Source: Bacteroidales bacterium (GTDB taxonomy: Bacteria; Bacteroidota; Bacteroidia; Bacteroidales; UBA12077). From it: 64,000 nt of DNA. Position 1 is the first letter of the stretch; the number at the start of each line of letters is the position of its first letter. The translations under genes and the position numbers were made by a program. The stretch is taken from contig JAHOYT010000054.1 of assembly GCA_019038645.1 (NCBI GenBank), positions 1 through 64,000 of the forward strand. The letters run 5' to 3'. A model generated the notes under the pieces. That model saw only the letters and a list, made by a program, of their open reading frames with translations. It searched no databases and had not been told where the DNA came from. Below are positions 9,601-19,275 of this stretch, piece after piece.

Positions 9601-10893
9601 ATGAAAAATTTTACTGTAATATTATATTTGATTGCATTATCCTTAGTTCTTTTTAGTAGTTGTGAGGATGAAATTATCGACCGGCGTATATACACTGCTA
9701 ATGTGCCCATATATATGTCAAATGCCGATTTTAAAGCAGGTCTTAAAATTAAAGAACCACAGGATTTAGTAAATCCCGGAAAGATTTATTTTAAGGATAG
9801 TTACATTTTTATTAATGAAATGTATAAAGGAATTCATGTTTTTGATAATTCAGATCCTTCTGATCCACAAAATATTTCGTTTATAGAATTACCATCAAAT
9901 TTGGATATTGCAATAGCTGATAATTTTCTGTATGCTGACAGTTATACTGATCTTGTTGTTATAGATATATCAGATATTCATAATCCCATAGAAATTTACC
10001 GCATCGATAGTGCGTTTCCATACTCTATTCCACCTTATGATACAAACTATCCATTAACCGATATTGATGAAAGTAAAGGGGTGGTTATTGGGTTTGAAAT
10101 TCAGGAAATAACTGAAGAAATTACAGTAACCGAAATGGAATTAAGAGACAGAGGTATTTTCTTTTTTGATGCTTTAGGATTCACTGAAATGAGCAAATCT
10201 AATATTACCAATGGATCAGGAACATCTATTGGAATTGCAGGTTCAATGTCAAAGTTTATGATTTATGATCATTATTTATATACTCTGTTTCTCTCACAAA
10301 TGAAATTATTTGATATTTCAACTTTGAATCAACCTCTTGAATCAAATGATATAAGTATAGCGTGGGATATTGAAACATTGTTCCGCTATGAGGATAAAAT
10401 GTTTATTGGAGCACAAACAGGAATGTATATTTACGATTTATCATCTCCTGGAAATCCAACTTATATATCAGAATTCACACATGCTCAAAGTTGTGATCCC
10501 GTTGTTGTAGAAGATGATATTGCCTATGTTACACTTCGATCAGGAACTCGTTGTGGTGGTATTTTAAATCAACTTGATGTATTGGACGTATCGGATGTTA
10601 CCAATCCTATTCATTTAAAATCGTATTCTTTTTATAATCCTCATGGATTAGGTATTGATAACGGAACATTATTTATCTGCGATGGCGAATCAGGATTAAA
10701 AATATTTGATGCACAAGATCCATTGTCAATCTCCGATAATCAAATTGCTCATTTTGAGAGTATCAATTCTAAAGATGTTATTCCTTTAGGAGATATTCTG
10801 TTAATGATAGGCAATGAAGGTCTTTATCAATATGATTATACTGATCTCAGTAATCTTAAATTGCTTAGTATAATTCCTGTAACGGAACAATAA
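9601..10893 (+). CDS. LVIVD-repeat beta-propeller lipoprotein
   Basis: Lipobox LFSSC; repeated IHVFDNSDPSDPQNIS / LVVIDISDIHNPIEI / LDVLDVSDVTNPIHL. Confidence 0.75.
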   Translation: MKNFTVILYLIALSLVLFSSCEDEIIDRRIYTANVPIYMSNADFKAGLKIKEPQDLVNPGKIYFKDSYIFINEMYKGIHVFDNSDPSDPQNISFIELPSNLDIAIADNFLYADSYTDLVVIDISDIHNPIEIYRIDSAFPYSIPPYDTNYPLTDIDESKGVVIGFEIQEITEEITVTEMELRDRGIFFFDALGFTEMSKSNITNGSGTSIGIAGSMSKFMIYDHYLYTLFLSQMKLFDISTLNQPLESNDISIAWDIETLFRYEDKMFIGAQTGMYIYDLSSPGNPTYISEFTHAQSCDPVVVEDDIAYVTLRSGTRCGGILNQLDVLDVSDVTNPIHLKSYSFYNPHGLGIDNGTLFICDGESGLKIFDAQDPLSISDNQIAHFESINSKDVIPLGDILLMIGNEGLYQYDYTDLSNLKLLSIIPVTEQ

Positions 10894-10931
10894 CAAACCT
10901 AACTAATAAAATAGAAGAAGCTTCCCTGCCG

Positions 10932-10953
10932 GCGCGGACGTTCACGTCCGTGC
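10932..10953. repeat. Short palindromic intergenic repeat (GCGCGGACG TTCA CGTCCGTGC)
   Basis: 9-bp stem with one wobble and 4-nt loop, followed by A-tract; related degenerate copy near 3567. Confidence 0.55.
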
Positions 10954-11009
10954 AAAAAACCCTGAACGGCGTTGTGTATATTTTTTAACAATAAATTTTA
11001 TCCGGAGAA

Positions 11010-11348
11010 TTATTTTTTAGGTCCGTACCTGTCTGCATCTTCAAAGAAATCCATTAAAAATGTTTTCTGTTTAAAACAAGCCGAATGCGGTACACCTGCA
11101 GGAATAAAATACCTGTCACCGGCTTTATAGGTCGTGGTTTTGCCACCTATAGTAAAGTCCATCTCACCCGAAAAAACAACTCCCCATTGTGCTCCGTGCG
11201 AATGCTCTGCTACTTCACCAATGGCTTCGATCTCAAAAAATACCATCTGATGGTCATTTCCCTGAAATAGTTTTCCCTTAACTCCTGCAAAAGGTATATC
11301 TGCGTCGGGCAAATGCCTGATCATTTCCGGATAGAATACATTTTCCAT
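11010..11348 (-). CDS. Cupin domain protein
   Basis: EHSHGAQWGVVFSGEMDFTIGG...YFIPAGVPHSA cupin motifs. Confidence 0.85.
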   Translation of the reverse strand: MENVFYPEMIRHLPDADIPFAGVKGKLFQGNDHQMVFFEIEAIGEVAEHSHGAQWGVVFSGEMDFTIGGKTTTYKAGDRYFIPAGVPHSACFKQKTFLMDFFEDADRYGPKK

Positions 11349-11388
11349 AATCCTGATTTTTATTCGTTGTTTTTATAAATGAAATAAA

Positions 11389-12258
11389 CTAAATCTCTTT
11401 TGTTGCTTTATTTTTTTTAAGACCTAAATATATAGCGATACCACCTGTAAAGAACATTAATAAACTATATATAGCCGGTGTAATAGCAAATTCGCTATTG
11501 CCAAGTAAAACCACTGCAATTGTTATAGCCAGAGTACCGTTTTGAATTCCCGACTCAATGGAAATAGATATGGCTCTTTTATTTGTAATTTTAAATAATT
11601 TCGCAGAATAATAGCCCACTGCCATAGTGACAACATTTAAAATCAGGGCAACTAATCCGGCTTGTCTGAAATATGGAATAACATTTTCTTTTTCTTTAAT
11701 AACAATACCTATTATAATTAATGCTATAACAATCCCTGACGCTTTTCGTACAGGTTTAGCCATTTTTAATGCGAAACCTTCTTTGTATCGTCTTATTATC
11801 ATTCCAATACTAACGGGAATAACTATAATTACAAAAATCTGGATTATAGTTTCAACAATATTCAGCTTAATCATTTGTCCTTCTTCTAAAAAATGAACAA
11901 GAGCAAAATTCACAATAAATGGTATTGATAAAATTGTAATAAAACTGCTCATTGCAGTAAGGGAAACAGATAATGCAACATCTCCCTTTGCCAAATGGCT
12001 TATTAAATTTGATGTTGGCCCGCCCGGACAAGCAGCTAAAATCATAATTCCTATAGCAATTTCGGGCTTTAGCGGAAATAATAATGCAATAGAAAATCCT
12101 ATTATGGGTAAAATGATTAACTGGTTTGTTAAACCAACCAATATTGCTTTTGGATAAGCAAATATCCTCTTAAAATCGTTAGCAACCAACGATAATCCCA
12201 TTCCTAACATAATAATAATGAGAGAAGAAGCTAAAAAAATTGTAGAAATTCTGTCCAT
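11389..12258 (-). CDS. Bile acid:sodium symporter (BASS) family transporter
   Basis: ILAACPGGPTSNLISHLAKGDVALSVSLTAMSS; GIQNGTLAITIA. Confidence 0.85.
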   Translation of the reverse strand: MDRISTIFLASSLIIIMLGMGLSLVANDFKRIFAYPKAILVGLTNQLIILPIIGFSIALLFPLKPEIAIGIMILAACPGGPTSNLISHLAKGDVALSVSLTAMSSFITILSIPFIVNFALVHFLEEGQMIKLNIVETIIQIFVIIVIPVSIGMIIRRYKEGFALKMAKPVRKASGIVIALIIIGIVIKEKENVIPYFRQAGLVALILNVVTMAVGYYSAKLFKITNKRAISISIESGIQNGTLAITIAVVLLGNSEFAITPAIYSLLMFFTGGIAIYLGLKKNKATKEI

Positions 12259-12383
12259 AATGTATAATTTAGTTTAAAAGGCAATATACAAGATTAATTT
12301 CTTTTATATAGCGAAAATAAAAAAATAACAATATGGATGCAGATGAGATCGTGAATATTAAAAGGACAAATAAGCGGTATGTA

Positions 12384-13598
12384 TTATTTTCTTTTTCCTT
12401 TACCTTTTCCTTTGTAATTCCTTTTTGTGTATTTGCGAACCGGCTTCGGGTTCCAAACAGGACTTTCTCCAATTTCAGGAGGAACAGGTATTTTAATAAT
12501 TTCGCGGTCAATTAAGCTTTCAATATGCTTAAATTTTAGCATATCGTCCTCGTTAATCAGGGTAAGAGCAACACCTGTTGTATTTGCACGCGCGGTTCTT
12601 CCAACACGATGCACATAATCTTCAGCATCATGCGGTACATCATAGTTAATAATCAGGTTAATATCTTTTATATCGATACCTCTGCTAATAACATCGGTAG
12701 CAACTAACACCCGTGTTCTTTTTGAGCGAAAGCGTGAAAGAACTTCTTCGCGTTCCTTTTGTTCCAGATCAGAAGATATTCCTTCAATAGAATAATCTTT
12801 ATTTTTCAATCCGCGAACTATTTCAAATACTTTGCTTTTTGTTGATGTAAAAATAAGGATGCTGTCGTATTCAGATTTATTTTTTATGAGGTATTTAATT
12901 AAGGCTGTTTTTTGTTTCTCGAAAACCAAATAGGATGCCTGCAAAACTCCTTCGGCAGGTTTTGAGAGTTCTATGCTTATTTCTTTTGGATTCTTAAGTA
13001 TCTGACTGGCCAGAGTGCGTATTTTCGGTGGCATTGTTGCACTAAACATCAATGTTTGTCTTTTTTTAGGAATATAGGATATGATCTTCTGTATATCTTC
13101 ATAAAATCCCATATCGAGCATTTTATCAGCTTCATCAAGAATTAGATGCTTAATCTCATCGAATTTTACATATCCCATTTTTAAATGAGAAATTAATTTG
13201 CCAGGTGTTGCAACAATAATTTCGGCGTTACCCAAAAGGGCTTTTCGCTCAGATTCAAAATCGTTACCATCTCCGCCACCATAAACAGGACACGAGCTAA
13301 CCGGTACAAAATAAGAAAAACCCTGAATCTGTTGTTCAATTTGCAATGCCAGTTCACGTGTAGGAACAATGATTAAAGTATTAATTGATGATCCTTTGGA
13401 TTCTTCACTCAACTTATTTAAAATAGGTAAAATAAAAGCCGCTGTTTTGCCTGTTCCTGTTTGTGCACAGGCAATAAGGTCGTTTTGCTTCATTATTTCC
13501 GGGATGGCCATTTCCTGCACAGGAGTAGCCTCATCAAAATTCAGGTATGATATTGCCTCCAGAAGGCTATCATTCAAATTAAACTCAGTAAATTTCAT
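12384..13598 (-). CDS. DEAD/DEAH-box RNA helicase (RhlE-like)
   Basis: ACAQTGTGKTAAF, PTRELALQ, LDEADKMLDMGF, FSATMP, HRVGRTAR motifs; basic C-terminus. Confidence 0.95.
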   Translation of the reverse strand: MKFTEFNLNDSLLEAISYLNFDEATPVQEMAIPEIMKQNDLIACAQTGTGKTAAFILPILNKLSEESKGSSINTLIIVPTRELALQIEQQIQGFSYFVPVSSCPVYGGGDGNDFESERKALLGNAEIIVATPGKLISHLKMGYVKFDEIKHLILDEADKMLDMGFYEDIQKIISYIPKKRQTLMFSATMPPKIRTLASQILKNPKEISIELSKPAEGVLQASYLVFEKQKTALIKYLIKNKSEYDSILIFTSTKSKVFEIVRGLKNKDYSIEGISSDLEQKEREEVLSRFRSKRTRVLVATDVISRGIDIKDINLIINYDVPHDAEDYVHRVGRTARANTTGVALTLINEDDMLKFKHIESLIDREIIKIPVPPEIGESPVWNPKPVRKYTKRNYKGKGKGKRK

Positions 13599-13908
13599 TA
13601 ATTATGCTCTGTATTGTATAAACATGCAAAGATACCGATTTTTTGGGATAAAAGCTGTTAAGGTGTTCATCATGTCATTTTTATAAAACTTTTTCCACAG
13701 AAATTTCAATATTAATGAAAAAGCTACATTGTTTGGTTATCAAGTGAGGTCTTGTTATGGGTATTTGTATGCCAGATGAACTGTCTGTAGTTATCAGACA
13801 GCTGCAAATAAGGTAACAAAAAGCCGGTTTTAGGTTAAAAATGTGGTCTTTATGCAAAAAAAATCAAAAAAAAACAGTAATAAATTTTCGGATAATAATA
13901 TATATTAC

Positions 13909-13916
13909 TAAATTTG
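13909..13916 (+). promoter_or_regulatory. -7 box TAAATTTG upstream of cold-shock gene
   Basis: Matches Bacteroidetes TAnnTTTG consensus. Confidence 0.5.
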
Positions 13917-13946
13917 CGCATTAAATAATTTATTAAAAATTGAATA

Positions 13947-14138
13947 ATGAACAAAGGTACAGTAAAATTTTTCAATGAGTCTAAAGGTTTTGGATTCATA
14001 AGTGAAGACGACACAAACAAAGAACATTTCGTACACGTTTCCGGTTTAATTGATGAAATTAACGAAGGTGACACTGTTGAATTTGAATTAACAGAAGGTA
14101 AAAAAGGATTGAACGCAGTAAATGTTAGAGTAATTTAA
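13947..14138 (+). CDS. Cold-shock domain protein
   Basis: GTVKFFNESKGFGFISEDD...HFVHVSGL RNP motifs. Confidence 0.95.
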   Translation: MNKGTVKFFNESKGFGFISEDDTNKEHFVHVSGLIDEINEGDTVEFELTEGKKGLNAVNVRVI

Positions 14139-14169
14139 TATTTATTCTTCAACTTTACGATACTGAAAG

Positions 14170-14198
14170 AGCCTGTCAATATTGACAGGCTTTTTTTA
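14170..14198 (+). terminator. Terminator of cold-shock gene
   Basis: Perfect palindrome AGCCTGTCAATATTGACAGGCT followed by T7. Confidence 0.8.
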
Positions 14199-14204
14199 TT
14201 GCCT

Positions 14205-14330
14205 TCACTTCGACATCCTTCGACAAGCCTGACTGCCGTCAGGCAGGCTCAGGATGACATTGCTCAGTGTGACAGATTGATTATTTGACAGTTGTCATAT
14301 TGAGCCTGTCGAAATATGAACAATCGTAAG
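14205..14330. repeat. Dispersed-type repeat with nested palindrome
   Basis: CTTCGACAAG-[CCTGACTGCCGTCAGGCAGG]-CTCAGGATGACA, then GTCATATTGAGCCTGTCGAAAT in opposite orientation. Confidence 0.5.
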
Positions 14331-14399
14331 ACTTTTGGACAGGCTTTTTTATTATTTGATATGTCGTTTTGAAATAAGTTGAAGTATTACCCATTAAAA

Positions 14400-14424
14400 A
14401 ACCGGCTTTAATTTAAAGCCGGTT
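14400..14424 (-). terminator. Terminator for the minus-strand small gene
   Basis: AACCGGCTTTA-ATT-TAAAGCCGGTT; T-tract on minus strand. Confidence 0.65.
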
Positions 14425-14457
14425 CTGATTTATTAACCTATTCACAACTGAAAAGAA

Positions 14458-14664
14458 TTACTTCTTTTCCTTCTTCTTTTCTTCAGTCTTAGTTTCTGCT
14501 TTTTTATCACATGCTTTTGGGCAGCACTTAGATTTTTCTTTATCGCATTTTTCTGTTTTTGCCTTAGTTTCGGTTGCTTTCGTTTTAGGATCCTGAGCAT
14601 TAACTGATAACGTCATAAGAGTTATAAATGCTATTCCTGATAATACTACTACAAATTTTTTCAT
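14458..14664 (-). CDS. Small secreted Lys/Cys-rich protein
   Basis: Signal peptide ...LSVNAQ; CDKEKSKCCPKACDKK; minus-strand TACATTTG box at 14705-14712. Confidence 0.6.
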   Translation of the reverse strand: MKKFVVVLSGIAFITLMTLSVNAQDPKTKATETKAKTEKCDKEKSKCCPKACDKKAETKTEEKKKEKK

Positions 14665-14734
14665 AACAATTTTAATTATTTGTTTAATAAGAATTAATCT
14701 TTAGCAAATGTAAGTAGTGAAAATTAATTTCCGG

Positions 14735-14771
14735 GTTATAATGAGGTTAATTCATGTTAATGCGATGTTAA
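14735..14771 (+). promoter_or_regulatory. Four direct GTTAA/T half-sites (candidate OmpR/PhoB-family operator)
   Basis: GTTAT at 14735, GTTAA at 14746, 14756, 14767 (spacing 11/10/11). Confidence 0.5.
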
Positions 14772-14798
14772 AATCGTGCAAGTCACCCATTTTCTGGT

Positions 14799-14806
14799 TA
14801 AATTTG
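14799..14806 (+). promoter_or_regulatory. -7 box TAAATTTG 4 nt before GTG start of histidine kinase
   Basis: Matches TAnnTTTG; start codon at 14811. Confidence 0.45.
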
Positions 14807-14810
14807 TTGC

Positions 14811-16070
14811 GTGAAGAAGAATAAATTACAAATCATATTAATCATTGTTACATTTTTAAGTTTGATTGCACTTGTAGCAATACAGGTTTCGTGGATTGTT
14901 AAAGCAGCTAACATACAGGAAAAGCAATTTAGCCACAGTGTAAAAATGGCCATGAGTATGATCGTGGAAAATCTGGCCGAAGATGAGTCTATCTGCAGCG
15001 AAGTAGCTAGTTGTATGAGTAAGGGTGATGCAGCTTCTTGTTATAAAAGTATGTACAATCAAATTGAATGGAGTAAAGTAGATTCTATTGTAAGTGCTGC
15101 ACTGGATAATTACAACATCGACACCGGTTACGAATTCGACATTGTTGATACACGCAAAGATTCCGATTTTAATGTTTGTAATAAATCCTATTTTTCCGAT
15201 AATCTGGAAAGTGTGTTCTTACAAAATGGTGTAGAGCTTAAAATAAAATTTCCTCAAAAAAGTGAATTTATTGCAGCACAAATAGGAGCTATGTTTATTA
15301 GTTCAATTCTCTTAATTTTACTTATAAGTATTTCATTTTTAATGATTATAAAATATTACAAGCGGGAAAAAAGACTGTATAGCAGTACCCGCGACTTTAT
15401 AAATAATATAACGCACGAATTTAAAACACCAATAACAAATATTGCCCTGGCCAATAGTATGATTTCGAAAAGCGAAAATATATTGCATGACGAAAAATTA
15501 ATGCAGTATTCTGGTATTATTAAATCGGAACATAAGAAATTAAAAAACCGTGTTGAGGGATTACTGGATGCAGCACGAATTGAAAACGGGAATAGCAATT
15601 ATTGCGAAACGATTGATATTTGTGATATTATAAGAGGAACCGTTGATTCATATCAGGTTCAGCTTCAGGAACAAAATGGTAAAATAACTTATGAAAAAAT
15701 ATCGGATCGATGTACTGTGCATGCCGACAAAGAGCAGATTCAGTTTGCAATATCTAACCTCATTGATAATGCTATTAAGTATTGTGACCGGGAACCAAAA
15801 ATTGTAATCCGTACATTAGATAAAGGAGATAATATTATCATAGAAATAGAAGATAATGGAATTGGAATAAAACATGAACATATAAAGCAGATTTTTGAAA
15901 AATATTATCGCGTTCCGACAGGCGACATTCATAATGTAAAAGGATTTGGCATTGGCTTATCGATGGTAAAAGCTATTATTGAATCTGTTAGTGGCGCTAT
16001 AGAGATTCACAGTAAACCAGGAAAAGGAACCATATTTAGTATTAAGTTACCTTATTGCAGCGAAGATTAA
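14811..16070 (+). CDS. Sensor histidine kinase
   Basis: NNITHEFKTPITNI H-box, NLIDNAIKYC N-box, DNGIGI, FGIGLSMV G-boxes; two TM segments. Confidence 0.95.
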   Translation: MKKNKLQIILIIVTFLSLIALVAIQVSWIVKAANIQEKQFSHSVKMAMSMIVENLAEDESICSEVASCMSKGDAASCYKSMYNQIEWSKVDSIVSAALDNYNIDTGYEFDIVDTRKDSDFNVCNKSYFSDNLESVFLQNGVELKIKFPQKSEFIAAQIGAMFISSILLILLISISFLMIIKYYKREKRLYSSTRDFINNITHEFKTPITNIALANSMISKSENILHDEKLMQYSGIIKSEHKKLKNRVEGLLDAARIENGNSNYCETIDICDIIRGTVDSYQVQLQEQNGKITYEKISDRCTVHADKEQIQFAISNLIDNAIKYCDREPKIVIRTLDKGDNIIIEIEDNGIGIKHEHIKQIFEKYYRVPTGDIHNVKGFGIGLSMVKAIIESVSGAIEIHSKPGKGTIFSIKLPYCSED

Positions 16071-16073
16071 AAT

Positions 16074-16772
16074 ATGAATAATCAAAAGGTTAAAATATTA
16101 CTTGTTGAGGATGACACGAATCTTGGGTTCCTTTTATTGGAGTTCCTTGAATCCAAAGGTTTTGATGTAAAGTTATATCGCGATGGTATTTCAGGACTTA
16201 CTGGTTTCAAAACTTCTGTTTTCGATTTTTGTATTTTAGATGTAATGCTTCCCAATATGGATGGATTTACATTAGCTGAAAAAATTCGCGAAAAAAATAA
16301 AAAGGTTCCTGTTGTTTTTCTTACTGCACGCTCAATGAAAGAAGACAAGCTTAAGGGTTTCCGTATTGGAATCGACGATTATATTACCAAACCATTCGAT
16401 GAGGATGAATTATTATTTCGAATACAGTCTATTTTAAATCGTGTTAATCCTGAACGATCAGTAGAAAGCAAACTGATTTATAAGTTGGGGCAATTTTCTT
16501 TCGATGTTCAGAATCAGGTGTTAAAATTTGGAAGCGAATCAAAAAGATTAACTTCAAAAGAGAGTAAAATTTTGGCCATATTGGCAAAACATAAGAACAA
16601 TATTGTATCGCGCGAGGATATAATGCAGGAAGTATGGGGCGAAACCGATTACTTTATTGGCCGCAGCTTCGATGTTTTTATTTCTAAATTAAGAAAGCAC
16701 CTTGATCCAGAACCAAAATTGAAAATCGAAACAATTCCTACAGTGGGAGTAATTCTTAATATTTCTGAATAA
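16074..16772 (+). CDS. OmpR/PhoB-family response regulator
   Basis: Receiver DDTN/CILDVMLP/KPF; C-terminal winged helix; 3-nt gap from kinase gene. Confidence 0.95.
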   Translation: MNNQKVKILLVEDDTNLGFLLLEFLESKGFDVKLYRDGISGLTGFKTSVFDFCILDVMLPNMDGFTLAEKIREKNKKVPVVFLTARSMKEDKLKGFRIGIDDYITKPFDEDELLFRIQSILNRVNPERSVESKLIYKLGQFSFDVQNQVLKFGSESKRLTSKESKILAILAKHKNNIVSREDIMQEVWGETDYFIGRSFDVFISKLRKHLDPEPKLKIETIPTVGVILNISE

Positions 16773-16837
16773 CAAGACAATCAAAGTACTTGTATTATTA
16801 TTTCAATTTCGTTTAGTAAGGTTTTTTTCTGCATTCT

Positions 16838-16904
16838 GTCATTCCGCACTCCTGTCTGCCGGTTTAACTGCTGCAGGCATGTCGTGCATGTGATGCGGAA
16901 TCTC
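16838..16904. repeat. Imperfect inverted intergenic repeat
   Basis: ATTCCGCA ... TGCGGAAT with internal CTGTCTGCCGG/CTGCAGGCA palindromic segment. Confidence 0.4.
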
Positions 16905-16969
16905 TTTAAACAACATTTACTATTATTTCCTGAATTATTTATCAGAACCAAAATAATGTAAGAATCATT

Positions 16970-16998
16970 TTGTATTTTGATCGATATGTTTATTTTTG
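16970..16998 (+). promoter_or_regulatory. Promoter of wtp operon: TTG-N18-TATTTTTG
   Basis: Matches Bacteroidetes TTG / TAnnTTTG arrangement. Confidence 0.5.
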
Positions 16999-17027
16999 CA
17001 TATCCTTAATTAAACAATTGAACAAAA

Positions 17028-17981
17028 ATGAAACGCATTAAATTATTAACCATTTTTCTCACAGCTTTAATCCTTTTTAGCTGTAACAATAAAAATTCTG
17101 AAAACAATCAACTTATTATTTTCCATGCAGGAAGCCTTTCTGTTCCTTTCAAACAAATGAAAGCAGAATTTGAAAAAGAAAACCCCGGCGTTAAAATTTT
17201 ACTGGAATCGGCAGGAAGTGTTGCAAGTGCCAGAAAAATTACGGATTTAAATAAAGATTGTGATATTATGGCATCCGCAGATTATACTATTATTGATGAA
17301 ATGTTAATTCCGGATTACACCAGCTGGAACATAAAATTTGCCAGTAACGAAATGGCAATCGTATATCATGATGCATCAAAATACTCCGATGAAATAAATG
17401 CAGAAAACTGGCATGAAATATTATTACGCGATGATGTATTATTCGGACGCTCAGATCCAAACTCCGATCCATGCGGATACCGTGCTATATTAACTTCTCA
17501 GTTATCGGAACAGTTTTATAATCAGGATGGTTTAACGAACAAAATCATACAAAAAAATCAGGAATATATTCGTCCCAAAGAGGTTGATTTATTGGCGCTG
17601 TTAGAATCGAATACAATTGATTACTTATTCTTATATCGTTCGGTAGCACAACAACACGAATTAAAATATGTTATTCTTCCTGATTCAGTTAACCTGAAAA
17701 ATCCTGAATTAAGAGAATTCTATAAAAATGCGAAAGTAGATATTACAGGTAAAACTCCGGGAACCACAATAACAAAAATCGGTCAGCCAATGGTTTATGG
17801 CATTACAATTTTAGATAATGCGCCAAATAAAGAACTGGCCTTAAAATTCACCGATTTTATTTTATCAAAACAAGGAGGCGCAAAAATTATGGAAGAAAAC
17901 GGCCAACCATCTATGATTCCTTCGTATTCCGAAACTTATATTTCAATTCCTGAGACACTTAAACAATATGCCAAAAATTAG
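17028..17981 (+). CDS. wtpA: Tungstate/molybdate ABC transporter substrate-binding lipoprotein
   Basis: LFSC lipobox; IIFHAGSLSVPF...ESAGSVASARKITDLNKDCDIMASADY; FGRSDPNSDPCGYRA characteristic of WtpA. Confidence 0.9.
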   Translation: MKRIKLLTIFLTALILFSCNNKNSENNQLIIFHAGSLSVPFKQMKAEFEKENPGVKILLESAGSVASARKITDLNKDCDIMASADYTIIDEMLIPDYTSWNIKFASNEMAIVYHDASKYSDEINAENWHEILLRDDVLFGRSDPNSDPCGYRAILTSQLSEQFYNQDGLTNKIIQKNQEYIRPKEVDLLALLESNTIDYLFLYRSVAQQHELKYVILPDSVNLKNPELREFYKNAKVDITGKTPGTTITKIGQPMVYGITILDNAPNKELALKFTDFILSKQGGAKIMEENGQPSMIPSYSETYISIPETLKQYAKN

Positions 17982-18030
17982 CTGTTAGCTTTAGTAATTG
18001 GCTTTTAGCAAAAAAAAAGAATCTCAAAAA

Positions 18031-19275
18031 ATGAAATACATATATTTATTTTTACTAATCAGTATAATAACAACAAGCATAAAAGCGCAATTAAGAATTG
18101 ATGCAGAATATCGCCCGCGATTTGAACTGAGAGATGGTTACAGTACTTTAAAAGCAGAAGATTCTGAGCCTGCATATTTTGTTACTCAACGTACCAGACT
18201 AAATTTAAATCACACATATAATAATGTTACATCAAAATTGTCGGTTCAGGATTATCGTGTTTGGGGAGACTCAAAATTAAAAGCTGATGATCCGGGAGTA
18301 AGTGTTTTTGAAGCTTATTTTAAATTGAATTTAAACGATTATTGGGCAATAACTGCTGGTCGTCAGGCAATTGATATTGATAACAAACGACTTTTTTCGG
18401 CAGCAAACTGGAATCAGGTTAGTACTTCGCACGATGGTGTAACTCTTGATTTCATGAATGAATTGTTCAATTTTAAAATGATTACAGCCTTTAATCAGGC
18501 AGAAGTTTCTAATTTTGGAACCGATTATTCTGCTCAGATCAGCAATTACAAATTTTTAAACGTAATCTGGTTAGAGAAAAAAATCAAAAAACTGACTCTT
18601 GCCAATTTAACCATAACCGATGCTTATCAAAAAGTTGGTACAAGCAATACCGATTATTACAGATTTACGACAGGTGCGATAATCAAATATAAGAAAACAG
18701 CAAATGATATTCAGATAAGAGGATTTTATCAGACGGGGAAGAATAAGACAGGACAGGATGTAAGTGCGTATTATACAAGTGCAAGTTATGCACGTAAATT
18801 TGGATCGGTTCTGAGTTTAACCGGAGGGTTCGAATATATGTCGGGTAACAATTTAACCGATATAACCAATGAGAAAGATAATGCATTTGATATTTTATAT
18901 GGAGCAAAACATTGGTTTAATGGAATGATGGATTATTTTAGCACTCCAAATACAACTCATAATGCGGGTTTAGTTGATGGATATATAAAAGTTGATTTCA
19001 CAAAAATTGAGAATTGGAAATTATCTACACATTATCATTATTTAGCTTTTGCTAATAATTATATTCACGAAGGCGAAAAGCAAGATAAATTTTTAGCAAA
19101 CGAAATCGACTTGGTTGGAACCTGGAAGGTTAATGATATTATAAATTTACAGTTAGGATACGGAATGTTATTTGGAGGAAAAACGCTGGAATATGTTAAA
19201 GGAGTTGAAGGTGATGGATTACAACACTACTTTTTTGCAATGATAACAGTAAAACCAACATTCTTTAAAAATTAA
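18031..19275 (+). CDS. Outer-membrane beta-barrel (alginate-export/porin-like); ORF track start 17998 probably too early
   Basis: Signal peptide MKYIYLFLLISIITTSIKAQ; RPRFELRDGY...FVTQRTRLNL; barrel-like strands; TAATG overlap with wtpB. Confidence 0.75.
   Translation: MKYIYLFLLISIITTSIKAQLRIDAEYRPRFELRDGYSTLKAEDSEPAYFVTQRTRLNLNHTYNNVTSKLSVQDYRVWGDSKLKADDPGVSVFEAYFKLNLNDYWAITAGRQAIDIDNKRLFSAANWNQVSTSHDGVTLDFMNELFNFKMITAFNQAEVSNFGTDYSAQISNYKFLNVIWLEKKIKKLTLANLTITDAYQKVGTSNTDYYRFTTGAIIKYKKTANDIQIRGFYQTGKNKTGQDVSAYYTSASYARKFGSVLSLTGGFEYMSGNNLTDITNEKDNAFDILYGAKHWFNGMMDYFSTPNTTHNAGLVDGYIKVDFTKIENWKLSTHYHYLAFANNYIHEGEKQDKFLANEIDLVGTWKVNDIINLQLGYGMLFGGKTLEYVKGVEGDGLQHYFFAMITVKPTFFKN

Noticed and set aside
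12269-12511. 80-aa minus-strand ORF overlapping the 3' end of the DEAD-box helicase gene
   Set aside because: Alternate frame of the Lys-rich helicase tail; no homology-like features.
17998-18030. N-terminal extension MAFSKKKESQK of the wtp barrel
   Set aside because: Would destroy the signal peptide; ATG at 18031 gives a canonical one.
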